Positions 43,861 through 54,680 of a stretch of DNA of 64,000 bases are shown here, in pieces. The DNA lies in assembly GCA_011037195.1 (NCBI GenBank), contig JAAEAF010013308.1, forward strand, positions 74,981 to 138,980. The letters are read 5' to 3'. The position numbers were made by a program, and so were the translations under genes. Position 1 is the first letter of the stretch. Each line of letters starts with the position of its first letter. The stretch comes from Triatoma infestans. Its lineage: Eukaryota > Arthropoda > Insecta > Hemiptera > Reduviidae. The notes under the pieces were generated by a model. The model had not been told where the DNA came from and did no database searches. It saw only the letters and a program-made list of their open reading frames with translations.

Positions 43861-44765
43861 TCTCATTGTAATTTTAAGGCCTAACGATTTGAATACCATT
43901 TTAAGAAAGCTTTAACTTTTCAAGAAATTGGTCAGGGCGTCAACAGCTCTTTACATTCGAATTATCCTAATATATAAACAAAGTAGTTTTTGGACATTAG
44001 AGTTAAGCTTATATATTTGATAGTTCTTGAATTTATATATACACTTTGGACAATTTATTTGAGTATTTGGTTTTTTTACACTAAATTACTGTTAATTGTT
44101 TATTAACAATAATTGTTATAATAATTATTATTATAATAACCATATAATCAAATTCCGCCAGAAATAAAATTAAAAAAACAATTACCGACATAAAAAGTTC
44201 AATATTACGTACATATCATATTTAAAGAAAAATTTTATAATACATATACAAACAATAAATAAATAAAAAGTAAAAATAAAATATAAAAAAAAAAATACGA
44301 TAACAATAATAAGGTTGTGTTAATTATACATTATTACATTGATGGAATTATAATGCATGAAGCACTACGCACAAAGTGGAGTTTCTCATTAATAGGTTTG
44401 TTACTGCGCAGTATGTCCGGGTAATAGGCCCTTTTAGAACTTGTTCTCACTTATAATACATATACGTATAAGCTGTACTACCTATATTTTTATAGTTTTT
44501 GTCTTCATTCTTCTTTCTTTTGAACAATAATTACACTCTTTTAGTAAAATGTTTAAAAATTACAAACTAGTAATTAATGTCTTGTAATATATTTTTAGTA
44601 ATTTGTTGTGAATTAAAATTATTTAGGAAAGAATTTATACTTTACAGAATATTCCATATACCATGGTATAATAAAACTATTAGTAATATCTTCTTAATGA
44701 TTTACTATCAAACAAAATATTTAATTTGATTATTGATTGAGGTAGAAGGAAAAATCAACATCTGG
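43861..44765. other. AT-rich sequence, nothing recognised
   Basis: No frame, RNA or repeat-family member is supported. Confidence 0.5.
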
Positions 44766-44770
44766 TACCC

Positions 44771-44793
44771 ACGACTTTCTCTTACGCCAGTTA
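44771..44793 (-). mobile_element. ~1 kb-family terminal fragment at the mariner insertion point
   Basis: ACGACTTTCTCTTACGCCAG resembles the family block ACAACTTTCTCTTACTCCAG. A shorter match ACGACTTTCGCCA lies on the other side of the mariner at 46108-46120, so the element may have inserted in or beside a decayed copy. Confidence 0.4.
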
Positions 44794-46110
44794 CACAGGT
44801 GTGTAAATTAAGTAATGAGACTGATTTTTTATCTTTTTTTTATTCAAATAAAATTACAATTCAACATTGTCCCCTTCAAAGTAACTACCTTGGGAAGCCA
44901 CACAACGCTGAAGACGATTCTTCCATTCGTCATAGCAGTGCTGGAACTCGGATACTGGAATAGACTTCAGTTGGTCGGTTACGGCTGTTTGAATATTCTC
45001 CAATGTTCCAAAATGACGTCCCTTGAGGTGATTTTTCAATTTGGGGAACAAAAAAAAGTCACATGGACTCAAGTCGGGTGAATAAGGAGGCTGAGGAGCC
45101 ACAGGAATGTTATTACTGGCCAAATACTCATTAATAGAAATCGCGGTGTGACACGGAGCATTGTCGTGATGCAACACCCACTTGTTTTTGATGTTTGGTC
45201 TCACACGCATGACTCTTTTTCGAAGTCTCTCAAGAACTTCTAGGTAAAAATGTTGGTTTACCATTTGGCATTGAGGCACAAATTCTTTGTGAACGATTCC
45301 TTGGCTATCAAAAAAGCAAATCAGCATGCATTTGATTTTTGACTTGCTCATTCTTGCTTTTTTTGGCCTTGGAGAGGTTGAAGTGTGCCACTGCATGCTC
45401 TGACGCTTAGTTTCTGGGTCATACTCAAACACCCAAGACTCGTCTCCTGTAATAACACGTTCCAAAAAATTGGGATCGTTTTCAATTGCTCCCAAAAAGT
45501 CAAGGATCCTTTCCTTTCTGATGTCTTTTTGCTCTTGTGAAAGATTTTTCGGAACCATTTTTGCACAAATTTTTCTCATCCCCAATTCATTAGTCAAAAT
45601 TTGATGAACGGTTGTGTGAGTCAAATTCAACTCTTCGCCGATCATTCGGACTGTCAAACGACGATCTGAACGCACGAGATCGCGGATTCTGCCAACATTT
45701 TCGTCGGTTCTTGAAGATGAAGGCCTTCCGCTGCGAGGCTCGTCTTCAATTGATTCCCTTCCTTCTGCAAACGACTTAAACCACCTAAAAACCTGTGCTC
45801 TCGACAAAACATTGTCTCCATAGGCCTGGCACAGTTTTTCAAACGTTTCCGTTGCACTGTGCCCAAGTCTGAAGCAAAACCTGATAGCACAACGTTGCTC
45901 GTAATTGATGTCACTCATTTTTAAAACGCACTGAAAAAACCTTGCTCACAAAAAAAGTCACTACGGACAGTGCAACAACTCTAGCATTTTCAAATTTGCA
46001 CTGGACGTGTATCAGATGTTTACTTGCCCTACCACGCATGCGCCGCGTCTCCAGTGTTGCCAGATAGAACACTAGAAAATCAGTCTCTTACTTATATTTA
46101 CACACACACG
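44794..46110 (-). mobile_element. mariner-family DNA transposon, copy 2 (intact transposase, damaged TIRs)
   Basis: Almost identical to 2744-4060 and about the same length. The left end reads CACAGGTGTGTAAATTAAG and the right end, inverted, CGTGTGTGTGTAAATATAAG, where copy 1 has CGAGGTGTGTAAATTAAG at both. The target TA is clear only on the left. The transposase is open, so this copy may supply protein while its own ends bind or cleave poorly. Confidence 0.92.
44854..45918 (-). CDS. mariner transposase, intact (D,D34D)
   Basis: A 354-residue protein starting MSDINYEQRCAIRFCFRL. Two helix-turn-helix segments (SRAQVFRWFKSF; LTHTTVHQIL) are followed by the WVFEYDPETK region and the catalytic triad D in TGDESWV, D in HHDNAPCHT, D in LSPCDFFLF, with exactly 34 residues between the last two. 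The C-terminus ends GDNVEL. It differs from copy 1 at only a few codons (for example I/S before LDF, L/R in FYxEVL, K/N in MSxSK) and lacks copy 1's frameshift because its A-run has eight bases. Relatives carry the MVPKNL and PRPKKARM motifs seen here. Function is inferred from family; expression is unknown. Confidence 0.94.
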   Translation of the reverse strand: MSDINYEQRCAIRFCFRLGHSATETFEKLCQAYGDNVLSRAQVFRWFKSFAEGRESIEDEPRSGRPSSSRTDENVGRIRDLVRSDRRLTVRMIGEELNLTHTTVHQILTNELGMRKICAKMVPKNLSQEQKDIRKERILDFLGAIENDPNFLERVITGDESWVFEYDPETKRQSMQWHTSTSPRPKKARMSKSKIKCMLICFFDSQGIVHKEFVPQCQMVNQHFYLEVLERLRKRVMRVRPNIKNKWVLHHDNAPCHTAISINEYLASNNIPVAPQPPYSPDLSPCDFFLFPKLKNHLKGRHFGTLENIQTAVTDQLKSIPVSEFQHCYDEWKNRLQRCVASQGSYFEGDNVEL

Positions 46111-46289
46111 ACTTTCGCCAATACTATAATAATTAGTAAAATTGGCAATTGGTTTCTACATTTGCCGTAACAAATATATAGAGATGGTGTGGGTACAAGT
46201 ATTTACACTGCAGATAGTAGTTGAATGATTCACCAGTTAGTCCAGTGAAAAGCGACAATATTTTGAATAAATCGCATTTCAAACTTAAC

Positions 46290-46730
46290 GTCGCAGATTC
46301 CTAAGAAACTCGTAAAAAATCAAATTATTACAGAAAAATATCTCAAATGAAAATGTCGGTCATTTATGTTTAGAAGTTATACGATAGTTTAGTATACGAA
46401 GTTAAACTGTTGAAACTAAAACAAACAAAAAAACAAAAAAAAAACACACTACAAAACTGTTCAAATAAAGTCGCACTTCCGGTTGATGGGTTTTGACCAA
46501 AACTTAACTGTCAGAAGCGCTGGCGCCTAAACCTAAACGTAATATCAAATTGGAGATTCTTAATTTTGTCCATACACACATACACAGATCATTCGCTAAA
46601 AAAACAAAAACAAAACAAAAAATTTTTGTTTGTCCTCATAAGGTCTCAACACATGTATTTCCGGTGAAAACTCAATTTTGAAAATATGACACGATCGTAA
46701 TACTTCCTGTCGCAGAGTAAGAGAAAAAGT
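46290..46730 (-). mobile_element. Divergent ~1 kb-family repeat copy
   Basis: Blocks CACTTCCGGTTGATGGG (about 46466), CGTAATATCAAATTGGAG, CACACATACACAG, TATTTCCGGTGAAAACTC and a final AGAGTAAGAGAAAAAG (46715-46729) follow the minus-strand family order. Confidence 0.65.
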
Positions 46731-47330
46731 TTATATCGTTATGTGTGAGTACTAGCTGAACTCTCTGTAACTTACTTTATTAACCTGAATAAGTTTCCAA
46801 AAAAAAAAAAAAAATGACAAAAGACATTATTAATAAATCCATTATTACACTAAATAAATAAATTCGTCTTTTGGTTTTCAAATATTTACGAAATTCATCC
46901 CATCCTTTTTTTAAAAACTTCAACCCCTTTCACAGTTAGTCTAAAAGTTCGTGATTTTTTTTTATTCGGAAAAATTCTCCATGTTTTCTTTAAATAAATT
47001 TTCGGCAAATTTGTTCTGTTTTTTTGTGCAATAAATAACTTTCATTAGGCTGAGATATGCAACTGAGAACTTCCAATTAAATCAATCATTAGGATATATT
47101 ATAAACGTAGTCAATATTCTGTGCAGATACTTAAGAGAAATGTCCGGTGTTGTAAATTCCATATATTTTTTTCATTACCCTGTTTATAAATAATTATAGA
47201 TCTCAATTTCTAACTAATATACTTCCAGATCAGTGCATAACCAGCAATCTTCTGGTCATTTTGAATATTGATAATAATGATAAATTAAATAGATCAGACT
47301 ACATTAGAAAAGGGCGAGGGGAGCCTCATT
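46731..47330. other. AT-rich sequence, nothing recognised
   Basis: No supportable feature. Confidence 0.5.
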
Positions 47331-47334
47331 CCAC

Positions 47335-47910
47335 TGCGATCTACAAGGCGAGCTCTATTGTGGATCCCCTTAAATTATAGCACAACCCCCAGCTTTGCCC
47401 TCCTAATCAGTCTTACCAAAGCTGAGAGCGGCTCCGTCATGAAGCTCATAGCTTCGGGATTGCCTGTCTCCAACTGAAGAAACCTTATTCTCGCCAGGCC
47501 GGCGCACTCACAGAGGATATGCGCCGGGGTTTCTTCCTCTGCCATGCAGAATCGGCATACCGCACTATATGTAAGTTGTAGATGGTGCATGTGTCTGTTC
47601 AACCTACAATGCCCTGTTAGTAGACCCACAATTAGCCTTATATCCCTTCGGGTATGGCTCAGTAGATCTCTGGTAAATTTAGGCAAATGTCTCTTGTTCT
47701 CTCCCAACAAAGCAGACGCTGTTCTTCTATCCAACCTTTGATAGAAGTTTGAATAAGGATCCTGGACAAGCCGCAGAAAGGTTCGGGGCCCATAAAGGTA
47801 TCCTGCAAACCCTCCCTCGCTAGGGCATCCGCCCAGGAACCCTGCACATCCCGACGCCCAGGCGAGTGTCAGTTTATTCCGAGTACCCACCTCCTCCTGG
47901 AAAAATTTGC
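47335..47910 (-). pseudogene. Non-LTR retrotransposon 3' fragment (RNase H end and zinc finger)
   Basis: On the minus strand SWADALAREG (about 47815-47845) is the end of an RNase H-like domain (the NEKAD-LA region), preceded by NKLTLAWASG. After a frameshift near 47790, a 100-residue frame reads LSHTRRDIRLIVGLLTGHC, LNRHMHHLQL and CRFCMAEEETPAHILCEC, the CCHC-type C-terminal motif of Jockey/R1/LOA-type elements, ending at a stop near 47375. A short 3' region with ATTATTATC follows to about 47270. 5' truncated, one clear frameshift. The clade is uncertain. Confidence 0.8.
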
Positions 47911-47939
47911 AAAATAATAAGCCTATAAACGAAGATTAA

Positions 47940-48130
47940 AAAAAAAAAAAATACATCATTAGAGCCGTTTTCAAGATAAAACACATATCGGAACACAATG
48001 TCAGGTTTTGGGCTCCCGGCAATTATTATTCATTTTTTGGGATATTTTGTTCACACACCGTTTGCTGAAATATAATTTTTCATAATCAAGTAATCTCGAA
48101 ATAAATATTTCTGATCAAAAAAAAAATCAA
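47940..48130 (-). mobile_element. Weak ~1 kb-family fragment
   Basis: TTAGAGCCGTTTTCAAGATAAA, AACACAATGTCAGGTTTTGGG and TCTCGAAATAAATATTTCTG are in the family's minus-strand order, but strongly diverged. Confidence 0.3.
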
Positions 48131-49195
48131 TATCTAAATATTGCACAATTGCAATCAAAGGATGCTTCTATTCTTGAAAATTGTCAAGAGAGTTTTGAGT
48201 TCATATTTGTTTTGAATTTTTCCCTCAACAATGAAATTGAACCGCTTAAATAAATAAAATAAAAACCATTTTGAATAGAAAAAAATTATTACTAATTAAG
48301 AGCAGTAACAGTATTACAGCTGGACCCACCAAATATTTCCCAATCAGATAATATAGCTTTATTAGAGGATGTTGTTCAGTAATTGTTGGCATTTTGCTGA
48401 TTCTATTATATATAGAGAGAGGAATTATCAACTTGAATAACCCTATAATTTTCATATGTGATAGAATTGAACGAACGCCCTCTATTATTGAACAGGCATA
48501 ACCATAATAATGTAACCCTCTTCTTCTACTTCTTATTATTATAAAACGAAGCATCTGGAGAATATGAGTAAGATGTATCATACAATCTATGTGCTTTAGA
48601 CAGGAGGGAGTATAATAGCCTGGTATCTGTTCACCGTTTTAACACGGGTATCAAGTATTATTGTTATTTATTTTAAAAATTGTTTCCATCCGTTTTCTAG
48701 AAAGGTTTCTTATTTTATTTATTAATTTAATAGGTAATTTAAACAATAATATGAAATGGAAATACGCGTTTAGAAATACACAGCTTCTTTATTAATTCTT
48801 CCAATAAGTTTCTGGCCATGGCCAATCTTTATAGAATGGAATAGTAGATCATACAATTAATTTAAATTGAAATAAAGATAAAATTAAAATATTTAGTTTT
48901 AAAAATTGGTTGCAAAATTGTTTAATTTTTTAATTTTTGTAAGAAATTCTTATAATTAATGTGGGAACGAAATGGGAATGCCTAGAGTCACATCTTTATT
49001 GAAATTCTCACTTTGTCCATTTACGACCCCAGAACGCTGTATCACTCCATAGTACAGATCATTATTAGCTGATATTTACCACTCTTGACATAAACTGACA
49101 TCTGTGGAGGATTGCAAGATTAAATTATTCATTTATCAATCATATTTTATAATAATTTTTAAAAAATAAAAGATAATAATGGCTATTTTTTATGC
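48131..49195. other. AT-rich sequence with one unrecognised frame
   Basis: A minus frame of 111 codons (48246-48581) is hydrophobic at its C-terminus (AVILLLLLISNNFFLF) and matches nothing I know; AT bias alone can produce it. No other feature is seen. Confidence 0.35.
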
Positions 49196-49204
49196 AAGCT
49201 TTAT

Positions 49205-49790
49205 GTAACTACCTTTCAGGTGTCGTCGATGAAGGCGTATATCAAACATACTTTACTGCGTATTACTCAAATGAGAGCTCTTCTAGGATATGCGATCATA
49301 CAGGGCAATGAGAGGGGCAGAAAAGCTGGCTAAGGTGGGATCCTCATTACTGTTTTGTGGCCCCCGAACGTTAACAAGCGATATTGCAATAGGTAGGGAA
49401 AACAAACAATGGAGGATTAGGGAACCGGAGAAGCATTAGAGAAACACAGAGGATTGTCTCCAGGCTGAAAGACTTATAAAAGACTTAAGACAGAACTGTG
49501 TCAGAATTGTCACGATTCAATCCGGGAAACAGTGTACCACTATCTAGGTCAATATCCCCGGTTCGGTAATACTAGGAAGGCATATGTTGGGAGGGCAATA
49601 CTCTCAAGGGAGTGCTCGGGAGGGTTTGAAGATTAAGGATATCTAAGAAGCTGCAGTGAGACTGGTAGAATTGCTGGGGAGGCGGCTTCTTAGGTTTTTT
49701 TATGGGGGATAAAAACCATTTGGCTTAAACCCTGCACCTTTGGATACCCAATAATAGTAATAATACTCGTACTCATATTAATACGTCATA
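49205..49790 (+). pseudogene. Decayed non-LTR retrotransposon fragment
   Basis: A plus frame reads AEKLAKVGSSLLFCGP and ERTLTSDIAIGREN..W, which resembles the end of an RNase H-like domain and linker (ADELAR-GSS--FxGPEP) in Jockey/I-type LINEs. Further on LKIKDI and EAAVRLVELLGRRLL suggest its C-terminal region. An ATAATAGTAATAATAC tail at 49750-49765 fits a LINE 3' end. Stops and shifts are frequent. Confidence 0.6.
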
Positions 49791-50154
49791 CAAAGTCCAA
49801 CGCTGTAACCGTAATCAAACTGAGTACCACAATACTCCTCAGCTTTTCGATTCACGCCTCTAACCATTCTAATAACCTCTAACCGCTTCTAATAGTGTTA
49901 TATTTCCATTTCAGAGCGTGATCCAAAACCACGTTACTAAAACTGAATTTTCTTCAGTAACAGCTTAATCGAGGCTCTAGTCGATTTTTTTTTTTTTAAT
50001 TGATCTCTATATGAACAGTATAACTTAGTAATTAATGTAGCTGTAAGTTCACATTTGATATTCAAATTTTGTTTTATTCTGAATTTGTTTAATCAAAGAT
50101 CAATATTTTGATATTTTCGCTAAAATACCCTATTTTGCTCAACTTAATATATCT

Positions 50155-50450
50155 ATCTTCTTCTTCTTCTCATGGCTCTACAACCCTTGTAGGACTTTGG
50201 GCCCCTTTAACATATTTTTCCAACCATCCCTATCTCTCTTATTCGCCATTGCGTAACTCGTATTTTCAGTAAGTCTGCCTCCACATCTAGTAGTCATCTC
50301 AACCTTGGCCTTTCCCTTGGTTTTCTGCCACCTGGATGATTTTCATAAATCTTTCGGGGATTTCTCTCTTCATTCATCCTATGCAGGTGACCTAACCAGC
50401 GCAACCTATCTAGCTTGACTGCAGTCATATGTTTTCTTCTTTGTAAAGCC
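50155..50450 (-). pseudogene. Non-LTR retrotransposon fragment, RTE/CR1-type C-terminus
   Basis: The minus strand reads RLRWLGHLHRMNEERNPRKI, GGRKPRERPRLR, LLDVEADLLKIRV, QW, and RGPKSYKG. LRWLGHxxRM...GRPxxRW...D-L is the conserved tail that follows reverse transcriptase in RTE and related LINEs. A frame break separates the last part. The adjacent CTT repeat (50158-50172) is GAA on the LINE strand. Confidence 0.7.
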
Positions 50451-51155
50451 AGTATAGCTAACTATATCTATCTACTTCTGTTTAAAAAAAAAAAATTTTT
50501 TAAATTCTCTTTTATAAGAAGTAATTCTGTAGAAATTGGCTTTTAATGATGTTCTGAAGAAGGATGATATTTTTTATCAAATTGTAAATTTAGTATTCAA
50601 GTATCGGTAAGGCTCTATCAATGATTACCCATAATAAGAACTTCCAAAATATTGTAGAAATTCCAAGCTGAATAAAGTTTGTCTATTGGCATTTGAGAAC
50701 TACACTTTTCTTCCTGCTGTAAGATGATTATTGCTTCCTGACTGATGATTTTCGAAATTGTGTCGCATTGGAGATTCGTAATTTATATATATTTTTTTCT
50801 CTCTTTTATTGATATTTTTTACAACTGCAAAAATACACCGCAACAAGTAAATATGTTAAATGACAACTTAGATAACAGGAGTGTGGATTGGTGGAGACAT
50901 CCAGCGATGGCACTCCACTATCTTAAACTATTCTTATTAGTTGGTCACAGGGTCATCTCAGTTTTATATTTAAAATACGAAAATGATTATGTATAAATAT
51001 TTATATTAAATTTATAAATGTACGCACAATTCAAAATGTGGTATTATAATCAGTAAGTTTCAAAAAAAAAAAAATATGAAGTTCAAACTAGTATCACCGA
51101 GTGTAAATTCCATAACCGAGTGTATTATTTTTCAGCTGTAAATTTTTTCCGTTTT
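50451..51155. other. AT-rich sequence, nothing recognised
   Basis: An 83-codon frame at 50745-50996 is not recognised. At 51085-51150 a short block (GTATCACCGAGTGTAAATTC, CATAACCG) recurs at 52515-52545 and belongs to the ~1 kb family. Confidence 0.4.
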
Positions 51156-51160
51156 TTTTT

Positions 51161-52122
51161 ACTTTCTCTTACTCTAGTAAGAGGAAGTATTGTAATCGCG
51201 TCAAATTTTCAATATCGACTTTTCACCGGAAATATCCGTTTTGAGGTCCCCTAACTCCAAAAAAATTGGTTTTTAGCAAATGGTGTGTGTGTGTGTGTGT
51301 GTATGTGAACAGCATAGCTCAAAAACGAAAAACCGAAACTTGATATTCCGTTTAGGTACAACGATGGCATCTGACAGTACGTATCTGTCAAAATTCCTCA
51401 ACCGGAAGTGCCACTTTACTTTTTTTTTTTTTTTAGGTTTTTTTACTTTTTTGCGATTTTTCAAAAATGGCTCCGACGATTTTCTTCAAACTTGGTATAT
51501 CAGCTACACATACAAAGAGCTACAACTTTTATTTGAAACATTTCTCTGGGAAAATTCATTTAAGGGCAGTTATGGGGGTGGGGCGGGGTTGAGTTTCATC
51601 TAAAGTGCTATCTCAGTTTATTAAACAATTCTATCATCCAAATAATGTTAATTAGAATTAAATATGTTGTTGAAATTCCGAGTTTGAAAAACTTGGATGA
51701 CCGGAAGTGCGTTTACTTTACCACTTTACTAAATGATTTTTCCACTTTTTCGCGATTTTCTTGAAACGTATTAAATAAGCTAAACATACAAAGATCTACA
51801 ACTTTTATTTAAAACATTTCTCTAGGAAAATTCATTTAATAGCACTTTTAGTGGAGGGGTGGGGGGTTATGTTTTTCTCTAAAGTGCTATCATAGTTGAT
51901 TATACAATTCTATCATCCAAACAAAATTAATTAGAAATAAATGGATGGTCAAAATTCCGCGTTTGAAGGAAATTAGTAAACCGGAAGTACGCTTTTAGAA
52001 CAGTTTTTTCAGTTTTCGTCGTATTTGAATTAATTTGGTATACAAACTATAAAATTTGTCAATTATATTTTCGAGAACAGGAGTAAGAGAAAGTTGGTGT
52101 GAGTGTTTCACACCAGATTTTT
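51161..52122 (+). mobile_element. ~1 kb Helentron-like (HINE-type) repeat, near full length
   Basis: 5' ACTTTCTCTTACTCTAGTAA, GT microsatellite (51282-51302), CCGGAAGTGCC near 51403, CCGGAAGTGCG near 51702, CCGGAAGTACGC near 51982, GGAGTAAGAGAAAGT (52080-52094) and a hairpin ending TTTCACACCAG (52106-52116). No coding capacity. Confidence 0.88.
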
Positions 52123-52289
52123 TTTCAGTTTTCTCGAAAACTATTTCAATGATTTTTCTTTAAAGTATAAATCACTTTTATTTGTAATATTTTTTTCTTT
52201 GAAAATTAATTTTAGAGTGGGTTAAAAATTTTGGAAAAAAAAAAATCGTTTGCTCAGAATGTCAGACACTACTGAACGTTTTTTTTATT

Positions 52290-52590
52290 TCCGTTTACTC
52301 CTAGAGAGGGGAGGAACTTTTACGATTGTGTCAAATTTTAGAAATTGAATTTTTACCGGAAATACTTACATGTTTTTAGAAGTTTTCTATATGATAGAAT
52401 TGTTTTTATTGAAAAAGTCTCTGTGTATATATATGAGTGTGTATGTTTGTTTCTGAACGAAATATCTCAAAAACGAATAATCAGGGGAAGTTCAAATTTT
52501 GGTATTCTGTTTAGGTATCACCGAGTGTAAATTCCATAACCGGAAGTAATATTTTTCAGCTGTAAATTTTTTCCTTTTTTTTTTTTTTTT
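52290..52590 (+). mobile_element. Divergent ~1 kb-family copy, 5' part
   Basis: TTTACTCCTAGAGAGGGGAGG, GTCAAATTTTAGAAATTGAA, GAACGAAATATCTCAAAAACG and GTTTAGGTATCACCGAG keep the 5' order; it stops at the next copy's 5' end. Confidence 0.6.
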
Positions 52591-52592
52591 TA

Positions 52593-52850
52593 CTTCCTCC
52601 TTACTCCTACTAGTAAGAGGAAGTATTGTAATCGTGTCAAATTTTCAATATCGACTTTTCACCAGAAATACTGCATCTGACATGAAGATTCAACCGGAAA
52701 TGAAAATCCATCAACCGGAAGTGAAACTGTGATGTAGTTGTTTTTTTTTTCAGTTTCTCGCGATTACTCGAAACGGCTCCCACGATTTCTTTAAACATCA
52801 TCCTAATACTATCTACACCGTAGGCTTTTAAAATCTACTAATTTTCATCT
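52593..52850 (+). mobile_element. ~1 kb-family copy, 5' part, adjacent to the previous one
   Basis: CTTACTCCTACTAGTAAGAGG and GTGTCAAATTTTCAATATCG begin another copy in the same orientation; CAACCGGAAGTGAAAC near 52713 follows after a deletion that removed the microsatellite. Confidence 0.6.
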
Positions 52851-53385
52851 ATATTGCACATGGGTTTTCCAAGAAAATTCCTAATACAAATTGTTTATAA
52901 GTTCCTTGCCAAACAGTCAGTTTTTCCCAACCGATGTCTCACGCTTTATACAACATTTATATAGAAGTTCTTGTTTGGGGGAAAACTGAGAGATGATTTC
53001 ATTGTAAATAATAAATGTTTAATTTATTTCGGCAGTTCAAAAGTTCTTTTACTCTCAAGATAGATATAATCACAAAATATTTCTTGTTGCTTAATAAAAA
53101 CATTACACAACGAAATTTTTATAAACAATCGTCAACAAATTTACTCAAAGCTATCCTCAAGAGTTTTTTCTGATGCTCTTGGCGATGCTACTTCGCCATC
53201 TTCCGTACAAATTAAAATAAATATAACTTCTCCAAATATTTAAAATATATAAACTCAATTAATTCTACTTAGCTATTCCAATAACAAACTTTTTACCTGA
53301 TTTTTCATGACATTTTATATATTTTTCTTACATCTTTTAAGCGCATTCTAACAACTTTGTAAATTTCAATCAGGATGCGAGTCAA
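52851..53385. other. AT-rich sequence, nothing recognised
   Basis: No supportable feature. Confidence 0.5.
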
Positions 53386-53389
53386 TATA

Positions 53390-53555
53390 TAAAGTGAATT
53401 TGCTCTGTACAAGTCTGTATTATCACAGTGTTTGACAAACGCATCCTGATGATGGGCGAACGCCCCAAAACCGTTCGATGACCACAAAAAGAACCAGGCT
53501 ATCACGGAAAATGTCTCTGATGCTTTCCAGCTCTGCGGAACCAACCACCACAACT
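53390..53555 (+). repeat. Hammerhead-bearing repeat family A, single copy
   Basis: TGCTCTGTACAAGTCTGTAT, TCACAGTGTTTGACAAACG, the hammerhead-like motif, AACCAGGCTATCACGG, AAAATGTCTCTGATGCTTTC and CTGCGGAACCAACCACCACA; the longest single-arm copy. Confidence 0.82.
53442..53480 (+). ncRNA. Hammerhead-like motif, family A
   Basis: CATC/GATG stem I, canonical core CTGATGA plus T, stem II GGGCG AA CGCCC, then CAAAA where GAAA is expected and CCGTTC for CCGGTC. Stem I and II are intact, the G12 region is mutated. Confidence 0.6.
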
Positions 53556-54350
53556 ATGTCATTTAATCGGAAGTAAAGTCTTTAATTTTATTTTTGTTTA
53601 AGTGTCGTAATTTTTTTTTTTTTTTTTTTTGTAAAGTAAGTTGATTTCTTAAGTTACGAATCATTTTGATTTCAGTGGTCAAGGCTAATTAATTTCAGCC
53701 TTTTCAATAACTCTTAATTTCAATTAAATTTAGCGTATTCGTTTTGCAATTTTAAAAGTTGTTTATTATAAGAAATCTAAACTTAATTTTATTTTAAATA
53801 TATTTGGCAAAATATTATTTGTATATTCGAAATTTTACGTAGTACATCTGCAATTGTGTGGATCTTGTATTTGTAAAGCTGCACTGGTGGAAAAAAAATC
53901 AATACTTCCTACAGATCTATAAAGGCCGTGTTCACCGCCATTGAATGTGTTTCATTATATTCAAGTTTATTAAGTTATATTTTTGATATTAATTTTATTT
54001 AATTTAATTATTTTTCTCATTTATTTATAGTTCGCTTATCGATGTTCATACACTAGATGGTCTTCGTTGTAACATACTTTATTTAGAATATCGGAGCATA
54101 TAAAATGGTTTATAGATACACTGCCTTTGTAAAATTGTTTTAGAAAATCATCGTTTTAAGAATTAGTATGTCTGAAGGTACAATTTAAGGAAGCAATCAA
54201 GTTTTTGCACCTCATCAACACTGGTCAAGAGTTTTGGATGTAACTTAGCTGCAAGATACTTTATCTTCTTTTTGTTTTCTGTCTTAACTTTTGTCTCATT
54301 TTAATATAATTTCTTCTTAAAATAATTGAAAACCTAATAATTATTCAAAT
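53556..54350. other. AT-rich sequence with poly-T tract
   Basis: A T-run at about 53611-53630. No family or frame recognised. Confidence 0.5.
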
Positions 54351-54351
54351 A

Positions 54352-54680
54352 ACTCGTTCTCTCATTTTAAGAAGAGAGTGTACTCGTTCTCTCATTTTAA
54401 AAAGAGAGTGCAAGCCTTCTCTCATTTTAAGAAGAGGGTGTACTCGTTCTCTCAGTTTAAGAAGAGAGTGTACTCGTTCTCTCATTTTAAAAAGAGAGTG
54501 TACTCGTTCTCTCATTTTAAAAAGAGAGTGTACTCTTTCTCTCATTTATGAAGAGTGTGCACTCGTTCTCTCAGTTTAAGAAGAGTGTGCACTTGTTCTC
54601 TCAGTTTAAGAAGAGTGTGCACTCGTTCTCTCAGTTTTAGAAGAGAGTGCACTCGTTCTCTCAGTTTAAGATGTGCCGTG
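54352..54680. repeat. 30-bp minisatellite, about 11 units
   Basis: Units begin ACTCGTTCTCTC, continue with ATTTTAAGAA or AGTTTAAGAA and end GAGAGTGT or GAGTGTGC. The CTCTC and GAGAG segments of one unit are complementary, so each unit can form a small hairpin. Two subtypes are ordered: ATTTTAA-type first, AGTTTAA/GTGTGC-type later, suggesting stepwise expansion. The minus-strand frame of repeated RERVHSL(F/L)KM is a by-product of the 30-bp period. Confidence 0.93.

Noticed and set aside
48246..48581. 111-codon hydrophobic frame as a membrane protein gene
   Set aside because: AT-rich DNA readily gives Ile/Leu/Phe/Asn-rich frames; no promoter, partner or known domain supports it.
54345..54545. 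Minus frame with repeated RERVHSL(F/L)KM units, resembling a repeat protein
   Set aside because: It is a consequence of a 30-bp minisatellite unit (divisible by three) without stop codons; the frame is lost where a unit is 29 bp.
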